DNA of 64,000 bases. Origin: an uncultured Pseudomonadota bacterium (GTDB lineage Bacteria; Pseudomonadota; Gammaproteobacteria; Burkholderiales; Burkholderiaceae_C). The position numbers were made by a program, and so were the translations under genes. The stretch spans positions 1 through 64,000 of the forward strand of contig CAMFIB010000002.1 in the NCBI GenBank assembly GCA_945952465.1, read 5' to 3'. The notes below the pieces were generated by a model, which saw nothing but the letters and a program-made list of their open reading frames with translations, made no database searches and was not told where the DNA came from. Shown piece by piece: positions 1-7,279 of this stretch (positions within the stretch are counted from its first letter, which is position 1; each line of letters opens with the position of its first letter).

Positions 1-27
1 AAAAAAAGAGAGGCCGAAGCCTCTCTT
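1..27 (-). terminator. Intrinsic terminator of the surface-protein gene
   Basis: Read on the minus strand this is a perfect 8-bp stem (positions 19-26 with 7-14) closed by a TTCG loop and followed by a run of T (positions 1-7). It lies about 40 bases beyond the stop codon of the gene ending at 67. The stable tetraloop and long T run make it a strong terminator, in keeping with a highly transcribed gene. Confidence 0.9.
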
Positions 28-40
28 GAGATTTGAGAGA

Positions 41-60
41 AGGGTTGCGTGGGCAACCCT
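41..60. repeat. Second 3' hairpin (AGGGTTGC / GCAACCCT)
   Basis: A perfect 8-bp inverted repeat with a 4-base loop lies between the stop codon at 67-69 and the intrinsic terminator at 1-27. It has no T run of its own. It probably protects the mRNA 3' end or backs up termination; that role is inferred from position only. Confidence 0.6.
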
Positions 61-66
61 TTCTCA

Positions 67-2319
67 TTAGATTCCCGAGCCGGTCACAGCGGGGTTGGTC
101 GTCGGCAGCAGGAACGTGCCGTTCAGACCGTTGACAGCGTCTTGCGACAGGCCGCCGTCGATCGTTGCAGCGCGGTTCTGATCCGGAGCCGTGATGGCTT
201 CGAAGTCGACGCCTTGAGCGTTGCTGGTGTCGAGGAAGGTCTCGCCGCCATTCAGCGTCAGGTAGCTCTGAACACGCAGGGTGGAACCGGTCGTCGACAC
301 AATGCGCAGACGGTCGGTGCCCGTGCCGGACGTTGCAGCGGTCGACGACGTGTAGGTCGAAGAACCACCGGTGTACGCCGGGTTCGACAGCGTCGAACTG
401 GTGGCCGGGTTGTTCAGGTTGTTGCCGGTGTAGCCCGTGGGGGTCGTTGCCGGGTTGTTGGTCAGGAACGCTTCGAGTTGGGCGTTGCTGAAGTTGCGGG
501 CTTCACGCGGCTTCAGGTCCGGCAGGCGGCCCCACTTGCCGTAGGTGCCGTCGGCGTTGATGATCTGCGCGAAGATGTCGGCGGTCACCGATTCGCTGTT
601 GTTGATGATGCGAACGTTGCTGAAGATCGGGTTCGAGGTGCCGAAGCGGGCTGCGCTGGCGTAGTTGCGAACGTCGATGCGGATGCCGGTACCGACTTGA
701 GCGGTCGTGTTGCAGGCGTTGTCCTGCTCTTGGTAACGGATGGAGCCGGCGACGCCGTTGGTGTGCGACGTGGCAGTCGTGGTGTCCAAGGACTTCAGCA
801 GGCGGGTGGCCACGGAGAAGCTGGAGGTGGGGATCGGCGCGTTGCCGTCAACACCGTAGCAGAGGTTCAGGAAACGCTGGCCGCCGGTGCCGGGCGCGTC
901 CGTGGCCGTGAGGGCCGTGGGGGACACGAGGTTGGCCACGCCAGCATCGCCGGAGGAGAACGTCGGGGCAGTCGTGCCCAGAACATAGTTCACGCCGTTG
1001 ACGGTGTTTGCGGTGCCGAGCGGTGCGTAGTTGGAGTCCACGCAAGCGCCGGTCGACAGCCAGAGGCGGCCGGTCGAGGCAAAGCGGCCGGTGACCGACA
1101 CGGCCAAGCGGCCTTCAACCAAGCCCAGGTTGATGCTGTTGGTGTTGGTGGACGTCTTGTTCTGCGGATAAGCAACGTCGTTTGCGACGTCCGGGAAGGT
1201 ACCCGAGGTGTCCAGCACAGAAGCGGCGCCGCCGGTGCCACCGCCGCCGCCGTAGATTGCCAGCGTGTCGATGTCGTAACCGGTGCCGATGCGCGACCAG
1301 CTCAGAACGGCCAGCGTCGTGGTGCGGCTGCCGGTGGCGTTGTTGCCCACACCGTTGACGGTTGCGGTGGGCGTGGAGGTACCCAGCGGTGCGCCGTTGT
1401 TGTTGTTGTTGTTCAGGTTCGACTGAGCGAACGCCACGGCCGGCGAGGTGATCGGCGACGTGTTGCTGGACGGCGTGTTGATCGGGTTCGTGTTCGTGTT
1501 GAAGTAACGAGCCTGCTGGTTGTAGTTCTGCGAGGTCAGTGCCACAGCGGTGGCGGCGACTTGCAGGTTCTGGCTGAACTGAGCAACGGGGCCGGTGTTC
1601 ACGGAGGTCAGCGCGCGGTGCTCGGAAGCAGCCACGCTGTCGCTCTCGTTGGCGATGATGCTGGGGTTGATGAAGTTCGGGTACTGGCGAACGTCAGCAA
1701 AGATCTGCACGGTGGGCGACAGGCAGGTGGCGGAGGCTTGCGATTGGGCTGCCAGGGCACCGACGGCGTTGGTCTGGCCGTAAACCACGGAGGCCAGGCC
1801 GTTCAGACGCAGTTCGTCGCTGTCGTTCAGGGGGTCGGTGCCGAGGAACGGAACGCCAAGAATGGAGTTGGTCTTGGGGGCATTCCAGATCACGCGGACG
1901 CTGTCGAGGCGCACGGTGGGCGGCAGGGAGGTCGAGCCGGAGTTGGAGTCGAACGTGGCGACGAGGCGCTTGGGGTTGGACGGGTCGGTCACGCCGTTGG
2001 TGCGTGCGATCACGACGCCATTGACGTCAACCAGAGCGACGTTGCCGGGGCCGTTGCCATGGGCGCGCGGCTGCGTGGGGAAGGTGCCAGATTGCAGAAT
2101 CAGCTGGATCTGGAAGCCTTGGCTTTGCGTCGGGTTGCCGACCGGGTTCTGGAAGCTGTAGCTGATCTGGGGCAGACGCACCGTTTCGACGTCGGTCAGG
2201 ATGACTTCCTTCGCGATGTTCGTGATGTTGGTCTGGTAGAAACCAGCGTGGGCGGTGCCGACGACGGCAAGGCCCGCACCAACGACGGCCACTGCGGCCG
2301 CGACTTTGGACAATTTCAT
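67..2319 (-). CDS. Abundant exported Ser/Thr/Asn-rich protein, function unknown
   Basis: A 750-aa protein with a clear Sec signal peptide (residues 1-25, cleavage after AHA). I chose the ATG at 2319 because a GGAGAGG ribosome site lies 9 bases upstream; a longer ORF with 16 more residues lacks one. The mature part is rich in Ser, Thr, Asn, Gly and Ala with few charged residues or cysteines, and carries a six-Asn run around residues 303-308 from an (AAC)6 tract. I recognise no family. Composition, a consensus -10 TATAAT, two 3' hairpins and restricted codon choice suggest a very abundant cell-surface or secreted structural protein, for example S-layer-like. Two sugar-transfer genes lie next door, so glycosylation is possible. 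All of this beyond export is inference. Confidence 0.75.
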   Translation of the reverse strand: MKLSKVAAAVAVVGAGLAVVGTAHAGFYQTNITNIAKEVILTDVETVRLPQISYSFQNPVGNPTQSQGFQIQLILQSGTFPTQPRAHGNGPGNVALVDVNGVVIARTNGVTDPSNPKRLVATFDSNSGSTSLPPTVRLDSVRVIWNAPKTNSILGVPFLGTDPLNDSDELRLNGLASVVYGQTNAVGALAAQSQASATCLSPTVQIFADVRQYPNFINPSIIANESDSVAASEHRALTSVNTGPVAQFSQNLQVAATAVALTSQNYNQQARYFNTNTNPINTPSSNTSPITSPAVAFAQSNLNNNNNNGAPLGTSTPTATVNGVGNNATGSRTTTLAVLSWSRIGTGYDIDTLAIYGGGGGTGGAASVLDTSGTFPDVANDVAYPQNKTSTNTNSINLGLVEGRLAVSVTGRFASTGRLWLSTGACVDSNYAPLGTANTVNGVNYVLGTTAPTFSSGDAGVANLVSPTALTATDAPGTGGQRFLNLCYGVDGNAPIPTSSFSVATRLLKSLDTTTATSHTNGVAGSIRYQEQDNACNTTAQVGTGIRIDVRNYASAARFGTSNPIFSNVRIINNSESVTADIFAQIINADGTYGKWGRLPDLKPREARNFSNAQLEAFLTNNPATTPTGYTGNNLNNPATSSTLSNPAYTGGSSTYTSSTAATSGTGTDRLRIVSTTGSTLRVQSYLTLNGGETFLDTSNAQGVDFEAITAPDQNRAATIDGGLSQDAVNGLNGTFLLPTTNPAVTGSGI

Positions 2320-2449
2320 GATTCTCAACCTCTCCACTGTTAATTGGGTTCGCTCAGGTTTCTGCACTGCAAGGCGCTATGCATCAAACCCAAGACGATC
2401 GAGCCCTCAACCCTTTGCAAATCGTCACAAAAAAGCTGATGGTTGGCGG

Positions 2450-2480
2450 ATTATAGGCACGAGTCTTTGACAGATGTCCA
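2450..2480 (-). promoter_or_regulatory. Sigma70 promoter of the surface-protein gene
   Basis: On the minus strand a perfect -10 TATAAT (2450-2455) is preceded by TGGACA (2475-2480, 5 of 6 to consensus) with a 19-base spacer. The implied transcript starts near 2443 and has a leader of about 120 nt. The rest of the 2320-2718 gap holds no gene that I can support. Confidence 0.6.
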
Positions 2481-2718
2481 AAACTTGGTCTGCGCCACGT
2501 GGTTTGTGGACAACAGTCGCAAGAATTGATGCAAATGGATATTTTCATAGCGGGAAGGCCTTTGTTTATGCGGAAAATAAGATGAAGTCGAGGCGGAACG
2601 GGGTGGGGCGGCGACTTCATTTCCGTGTCTTTTCACGGACATTGCGGTGCCGTTTACATATTTCCCAGGCCGGCCATTGAAATAGTTCAAATTCTCTGGC
2701 AGGAAGAAATTACAAATT

Positions 2719-3510
2719 GTGAGTGACAGCAACCTCGGGCGAGAAACTCAAAGATCGGTCACGGTCTCTGTGGTCAGCCACGGGCATGTAGAAGAACTGA
2801 GCCGGTTGCTGCCTCAACTGGCGGAACACTCGGCCCGGCACATCGCGGTGGTGGCGGTCACATTGAATCGGCCGGAGCCCGCCTTGCGGGCTTTTGTTTC
2901 GGCGCGGTCCTGGCCGTTCGAGATTCGTGTCGAGGAAAATGAGCGCCCGCTCGGCTTTGGGGAGAACAACAACCGGGCTTTTCTGGCATGTGAGACAACC
3001 GCTTTCTGCGTCATCAACCCGGACATCCAGTTGCTCACCGATCCGCTGCCAGCGTTGCTCGACGTCTTGGCCCGGGGGCGCCGGGCCGGCTGTGCCTACC
3101 CGCCGCAGCAAACTTCGGGCGGCCGGGCGCAGGACTCACAACGCACGCTGCCCACGCCCGTCCGCGTGTTGTTGCGAGGGCTGTTGCCCATGTTGCGCAG
3201 GCCAGCCGGAGATGACGCAGTGGACTGGGTCAATGGGGCCTTCATGCTGTTCGACTCGAAGGCCTTCGCTGCCATCGGGGGATTTGACCCCCGCTATTTC
3301 ATGTATGGAGAAGACGTGGACATCTGCCTGCGCCTTCAACTGGCCGGTTACGGGTTGGTCAGGGGCGGTTCTGCGGTGGTGCACGACGCCCACCGTGCCA
3401 GCCATGCACGGTTCCGCCACCTGATCTGGCATCTTCGCAGCTTGCTGCTGCTCTGGACGTCAGGCCCCTACCGCGAGTACAAGGCATTGCGCCGGGGACA
3501 ACGCGCCTAG
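2719..3510 (+). CDS. Family 2 glycosyltransferase
   Basis: 263 aa, GTG start preceded by AGGAAG. The N-terminal Rossmann-like half begins VTVSVVSHGH and includes a GFGENNNRAF stretch and the NPD of CVINPDIQL, the nucleotide-sugar binding signature of rhamnosyltransferase-like GT2 enzymes. The second half has WVNGAFMLF and GEDVDICLRL, with the ED typical of the acceptor/catalytic site. It probably adds a sugar to a lipid-linked glycan or O-antigen at the cytoplasmic face. It is 40 bases from, and co-directional with, the sugar-phosphate transferase downstream, so they are likely co-transcribed. Substrate cannot be read from the sequence. Confidence 0.85.
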   Translation: MSDSNLGRETQRSVTVSVVSHGHVEELSRLLPQLAEHSARHIAVVAVTLNRPEPALRAFVSARSWPFEIRVEENERPLGFGENNNRAFLACETTAFCVINPDIQLLTDPLPALLDVLARGRRAGCAYPPQQTSGGRAQDSQRTLPTPVRVLLRGLLPMLRRPAGDDAVDWVNGAFMLFDSKAFAAIGGFDPRYFMYGEDVDICLRLQLAGYGLVRGGSAVVHDAHRASHARFRHLIWHLRSLLLLWTSGPYREYKALRRGQRA

Positions 3511-3550
3511 AATTTACCTTCACGATCAGAATGCTTCAGAGAAGGCCCGC

Positions 3551-4654
3551 TTGATTCCGTTGATGGTTCTCGGCTTCGTGTGCTCTTGCGCACTCACAGC
3601 GCTGCTGTGCCGGTATTTTCGGCGGCACGCAACCCGCTATGACACGGCTGCGCCGCAACGGTTCCACGTTGGAAACACGCCGCGGGTCGGCGGCCTGGCC
3701 ATGTGCGCGGCATTGCTGCTGGCCACGGGCGCGGCGCCGCTGATCGAGTCGACAGGGGTTTCGCTGAATTCGCGGCTGGCCTGGCTCAATGTCCTCGCGT
3801 TGATTGCCGTTGTTTTGCCGGCCTTTTCGGCGGGGCTTCTCGAGGATCTCACCCAGCGCTATTCGCCGAACATCCGGCTGCTGGCCACCGCCGGCTCGGG
3901 CGCTTTGGCGTGCTGGATGCTCAATTTGAGCATCCCTCGCTCCGACTTGGCGTGGGTGGATTCGTTCTGGACGGTTTGGCCTTGGTGTGGAATTGTGATG
4001 GCGTTTGTCGCAATCGCGGGCCTGCCACATGCCTTCAACATCATTGACGGCTACAACGGACTTGCCGGCACGGTGGCAATCGCGATCTGTCTGGCACTGG
4101 CCCATGTGGCACTTCAAGTGGGGGACCGGCAGATTGCGGCGATGGTGCTGTGCCTGGCGGCCGTGACGCTGGGGTTTCTCGTATGGAACTGGCCACGGGG
4201 CTGGATTTTCGCTGGGGATTGCGGGGCTTATCTGTGGGGCGTCGTGATTGCGGTGAGCGCGATCATGCTGGTGCAGCGGCACCCCGCCGTTTCGCCGTGG
4301 TTCCCGATGCTGCTGCTCATCTACCCGGTGTGGGAGACGTTGTTCTCCATATACCGCAAGAGCGTCCGGGGCAGCAGTCCTGACGTGGCGGACGCCCTGC
4401 ACTTCCACCAGCTCGTGTTCCGCCGAATCGTGCGCAAGGTGTTCGACGATGACGAGTCCCGCCGGGTGTTGATTCGGAACAACCGCACGTCGCCGTATCT
4501 GTGGGGGTTCACGATGTTGACGGTGGTGCCGGCATTGCTGTTCTGGAACCGCACGGCCCTGCTGATCTGCTTCTGCTTGCTGTTCATCGTCAGCTACGTT
4601 GCGGCCTACCTGGCGATCGTGCGCTTCAAGGTGCCCGGCTGGCTGCGGCACTGA
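3551..4654 (+). CDS. WecA/MraY-type undecaprenyl-phosphate sugar-1-phosphate transferase (GT4)
   Basis: 367 aa, multi-spanning. A TTG start with GAGAAGG upstream is used; an ATG lies 12 bases inside. The family signature [11 protein letters not shown] (around residue 160) and the later [10 protein letters not shown] match the Mg-binding and catalytic loops of polyprenyl-phosphate N-acetylhexosamine-1-phosphate transferases. These enzymes start a lipid-linked glycan by moving a sugar phosphate from a UDP-sugar to undecaprenyl phosphate in the inner membrane. With the upstream GT2 gene this suggests O-antigen, exopolysaccharide or protein-glycan synthesis. The exact UDP-sugar is unknown. Confidence 0.85.
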   Translation: MIPLMVLGFVCSCALTALLCRYFRRHATRYDTAAPQRFHVGNTPRVGGLAMCAALLLATGAAPLIESTGVSLNSRLAWLNVLALIAVVLPAFSAGLLEDLTQRYSPNIRLLATAGSGALACWMLNLSIPRSDLAWVDSFWTVWPWCGIVMAFVAIAGLPHAFNIIDGYNGLAGTVAIAICLALAHVALQVGDRQIAAMVLCLAAVTLGFLVWNWPRGWIFAGDCGAYLWGVVIAVSAIMLVQRHPAVSPWFPMLLLIYPVWETLFSIYRKSVRGSSPDVADALHFHQLVFRRIVRKVFDDDESRRVLIRNNRTSPYLWGFTMLTVVPALLFWNRTALLICFCLLFIVSYVAAYLAIVRFKVPGWLRH

Positions 4655-4703
4655 CCGGGCTGCGGCACAATTCCGTTTTTCAGCCGCAGCAACAGTTCAC
4701 TCC

Positions 4704-5609
4704 ATGAGCGATTTCTCCCCCGAGGCCGTGCCCGCCATCGCCCCGCGCGACAAGGCCGAGATCCTGGCGCAGGCCCTGCCCTACATCCGCAAGTTCCACG
4801 GCAAGACGCTGGTCATCAAGTACGGTGGCAACGCGATGACCGACCCCGCGCTGCAGGCCGATTTCGCGGAAGACGTGGTGCTGTTGAAACTGGTCGGCAT
4901 GAACCCGGTGGTGGTGCATGGTGGCGGCCCGCAGATCGAGACCGCGCTGAAGCGGCTGGGCAAGGAAGGCAAGTTCATACAGGGCATGCGCGTGACCGAC
5001 GCCGAGACCATGGAGGTGGTGGAGTGGGTGCTGGCCGGCGAGGTGCAGCAGGACATCGTCGGCCTGATCAACCAGGCGGGCGGCAAGGCGGTCGGCCTCA
5101 CGGGGCGTGACGGTGGCCTGATCCGTGCGCGCAAGCTGCGCCTGGTGGACAGCCAGGACCCGAACAAGGAATACGACGTGGGCCAGGTTGGCGACATCGT
5201 CGGCATCGATCCCGCCGTGGTGAAGGCGCTGCAGGACGACCAGTTCATCCCGGTGGTGAGCCCGATCGGTTTCGGCGAGGACAACGAGAGCTACAACATC
5301 AACGCCGACGTGGTGGCCGCCAAGCTGGCCACGGTGTTGAAGGCCGAGAAGCTGGTCATGCTGACCAACATCAAGGGCGTGCTGAACAAGGCGGGCGAAC
5401 TCATCACCGAGCTGACGCCGCGCCAAATCGACGACCTCATCATCGACGGCACCATCAGCGGCGGCATGCTGCCCAAGCTGGCCGGCGCGATCGACGCCGC
5501 CAAGAGCGGCGTCAACGCGGTGCACGTGGTCGACGGCCGGGTGCCTCATGCGATGCTGCTGGAAATTTTGACCGACCAGGCCTACGGCACGATGATCCGC
5601 TCGCATTGA
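4704..5609 (+). CDS. argB: Acetylglutamate kinase
   Basis: 301 aa, full length. Phosphorylates N-acetylglutamate in the second step of arginine synthesis in the cytoplasm. Visible signatures are [11 protein letters not shown] at the N-terminus (ATP-binding Lys), [10 protein letters not shown] (glycine-rich acetylglutamate loop), and GGMLPKL near the C-terminus, all typical of the amino-acid kinase fold. The ATG at 4704 gives the usual length; upstream in-frame codons overlap the preceding gene. It stands alone, as argB often does in Burkholderiales, and converges with holA. Its last 24 bases are duplicated just downstream. Confidence 0.97.
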   Translation: MSDFSPEAVPAIAPRDKAEILAQALPYIRKFHGKTLVIKYGGNAMTDPALQADFAEDVVLLKLVGMNPVVVHGGGPQIETALKRLGKEGKFIQGMRVTDAETMEVVEWVLAGEVQQDIVGLINQAGGKAVGLTGRDGGLIRARKLRLVDSQDPNKEYDVGQVGDIVGIDPAVVKALQDDQFIPVVSPIGFGEDNESYNINADVVAAKLATVLKAEKLVMLTNIKGVLNKAGELITELTPRQIDDLIIDGTISGGMLPKLAGAIDAAKSGVNAVHVVDGRVPHAMLLEILTDQAYGTMIRSH

Positions 5610-5660
5610 GAGTGGCCCAGCGTGCCTGGGTATTTCGCACGATGATCCGCTCGCATTGAG
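5587..5660 (+). repeat. 24-bp direct repeat duplicating the argB 3' end
   Basis: The last 24 bases of the argB region (5587-5610, ending in the TGA stop) recur exactly at 5637-5660, 50 bases downstream. The flanks on both sides differ. It looks like a small partial tandem duplication of the gene end between argB and the convergent holA. Confidence 0.9.
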
Positions 5661-5678
5661 CGGGCGCGGAAGGAACTC

Positions 5679-6746
5679 TCAGCCGGTGCGCCGCGGCGTC
5701 GCCGCGCAGGCCTTGCACAGGCCGATCGCCAGTTGCTGCAAGGCCAGCCAGGGCTGGGCCGGCCAGCCGGGGCGCGGCAAACCTTTGACGATGCCGTCCA
5801 CCCCGTGTGCGCCGGCCAGCATGCGGCCCAGCATGGTTGCCGAGAGGCGCGGGAGTACCCGTTCCACCAGTTTCTCCCGCGGCCCCCACACACGTTGCTC
5901 GCGCAGCGCCATGGGCAGCGGAGTGCCCGCATCGACGGCCTGGCGCAGCCGCTGCAACACGCGGATGTCTTCGGTCAGCGTCCAGTGCACCAGCACCTCG
6001 GCCACGCCCTCGGCCTGCAGGCCGTCGAGCATGCGCTGAACCCGCGCCGGCTGGCCGCCCAGCACCGCTTCGCTGAGCTTGAAGACGTCGTAGCGGGCCA
6101 CGTCCAGCACCGCCTGCTCGATCTGCTCGAAGCTCAGCTCGCCTGGCGGGTGCAGCAGCGCCAGCTTCTGGATTTCCTGATGCGCGGCGAGCAGGTTGCC
6201 CTCCACCCGGTCGGCGAAGAACTGCAGCGCCCGCTGGCCCGCCTCGCCGGCCTGCACCTGTTGGCCCTGGCGCTGCAGGCGCTGCGCGATCCAGGCGGGC
6301 AGGGCGGTGCGTTCGATGCTGTCGAGCTGCACGGTCGCGCCGTTCTGCTCCAGCGCGGCGAACCAGGCGCTTTTCTTCGTGGTGAAATCGAGGCGGGGCA
6401 GCGTGACCAGCGTCAGCACGCCGTCCTGCCCGGGCGCCTGTTCGGCGATCTGTTGCAGCGCCGCGCTGCCGTCCTTGCCCGGCTTGCCGGTGGGGATGCG
6501 GATCTCGACCAACTGCCGGTCGGCGAACAGGCTCATCGACGCGCCGGCCGCGAGCACCCCGCCCCAGTCGAAATGCGCACCGGCCACCGTGAACACATGG
6601 CGCTCCGAAAAACCGGCCGCACGGGCAGCGGCGCGGATGGCATCGGCCGCTTCCTGCAGCAGCAGCGGCTCGTCACCGTGCAGGGTGTACAGCGGCCGCA
6701 GGCCCTTGCCGAGCTGTGCGGCGAGTTGCGCGGCAGCGAGTTGCAT
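5679..6746 (-). CDS. holA: DNA polymerase III delta subunit
   Basis: 355 aa, about the usual length. This is the clamp-loader subunit that opens the beta clamp. The N-terminus (LYTLHGDEPLLLQEAADAIR) and the middle (AALEQNGATVQLDSIERT, LPAWIAQRLQRQGQQV) match the HolA AAA-like fold, which has a degenerate ATP site. It lies 12 bases after lptE in the order leuS-lptE-holA, a common arrangement in beta- and gammaproteobacteria. Confidence 0.93.
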   Translation of the reverse strand: MQLAAAQLAAQLGKGLRPLYTLHGDEPLLLQEAADAIRAAARAAGFSERHVFTVAGAHFDWGGVLAAGASMSLFADRQLVEIRIPTGKPGKDGSAALQQIAEQAPGQDGVLTLVTLPRLDFTTKKSAWFAALEQNGATVQLDSIERTALPAWIAQRLQRQGQQVQAGEAGQRALQFFADRVEGNLLAAHQEIQKLALLHPPGELSFEQIEQAVLDVARYDVFKLSEAVLGGQPARVQRMLDGLQAEGVAEVLVHWTLTEDIRVLQRLRQAVDAGTPLPMALREQRVWGPREKLVERVLPRLSATMLGRMLAGAHGVDGIVKGLPRPGWPAQPWLALQQLAIGLCKACAATPRRTG

Positions 6747-6758
6747 GCGGGTCCGCGC

Positions 6759-7268
6759 TCAGGCTGGGTTGGCGACCTTGATCGTGGACAGCCGGCGCAG
6801 CATCTGGTTGACCACGTCCTTCTCCATGTCGCGGTACAGCAGCAGCTCTTCGGACTCCTTGGCCAGCGCCGCGCCTTCGTTGAAGCTGAGGTCGCGCTGC
6901 TGCGTGATCTCGGTGTCGGGAATCAGCACGGTGCCGTCCTTGCGGCGCAGCCTGAACTTGAAGATCAGCCGCAACTGGAACTCGCGCACCTGGCCCGACG
7001 CGTTGATGCCCACCACCACCTTCTGCCGCAGGTCCGACACCACGTCGAGCAGCACGTCGGCGTCGTTGATCTGCTTGTTGTCGGTGATGACGACGACCGA
7101 GCCGGTGCCGCCCAACGCCCGCCGGAACTGCAGGCCCAGCGAGGAGTTGGGCGAGAAGCCGGAGTACAGCGTCTTGAAATCGTAGGTGGGGGCCTGGCGC
7201 AGCTGGAAGCCGCAGGCGCCCAGCAGGGAGGCCGCGGGCAGCAGCAGGAGGGCGGTACGGCGTTGCAT
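6759..7268 (-). CDS. lptE: LPS-assembly lipoprotein LptE
   Basis: 169 aa. A short lipoprotein signal ends in the lipobox LLGAC (Cys19), followed by GFQLR, the usual start of mature LptE. The remainder (FSPNSSLGLQFRRAL, DADVLLDV, REFQLRLIFKFRL) matches the plug that sits in the LptD barrel of the outer membrane and helps deliver lipopolysaccharide. The ATG at 7268 is chosen because it starts the signal peptide; the longer ORF runs back into leuS. It sits 11 bases after leuS. Confidence 0.93.
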   Translation of the reverse strand: MQRRTALLLLPAASLLGACGFQLRQAPTYDFKTLYSGFSPNSSLGLQFRRALGGTGSVVVITDNKQINDADVLLDVVSDLRQKVVVGINASGQVREFQLRLIFKFRLRRKDGTVLIPDTEITQQRDLSFNEGAALAKESEELLLYRDMEKDVVNQMLRRLSTIKVANPA

Positions 7269-7279
7269 GTTGTTGGTTC

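Noticed and set aside
49-2343. 764-codon open frame opposite the surface-protein gene
   Set aside because: Antisense shadow: Arg/Gly/Val-rich composition, no ribosome site, no family, while the minus strand has a signal peptide, ribosome site and terminator.
2467-2472. Plus-strand TTGACA as a -35 for the GT2 gene
   Set aside because: No -10-like hexamer at 16-18 bases downstream.
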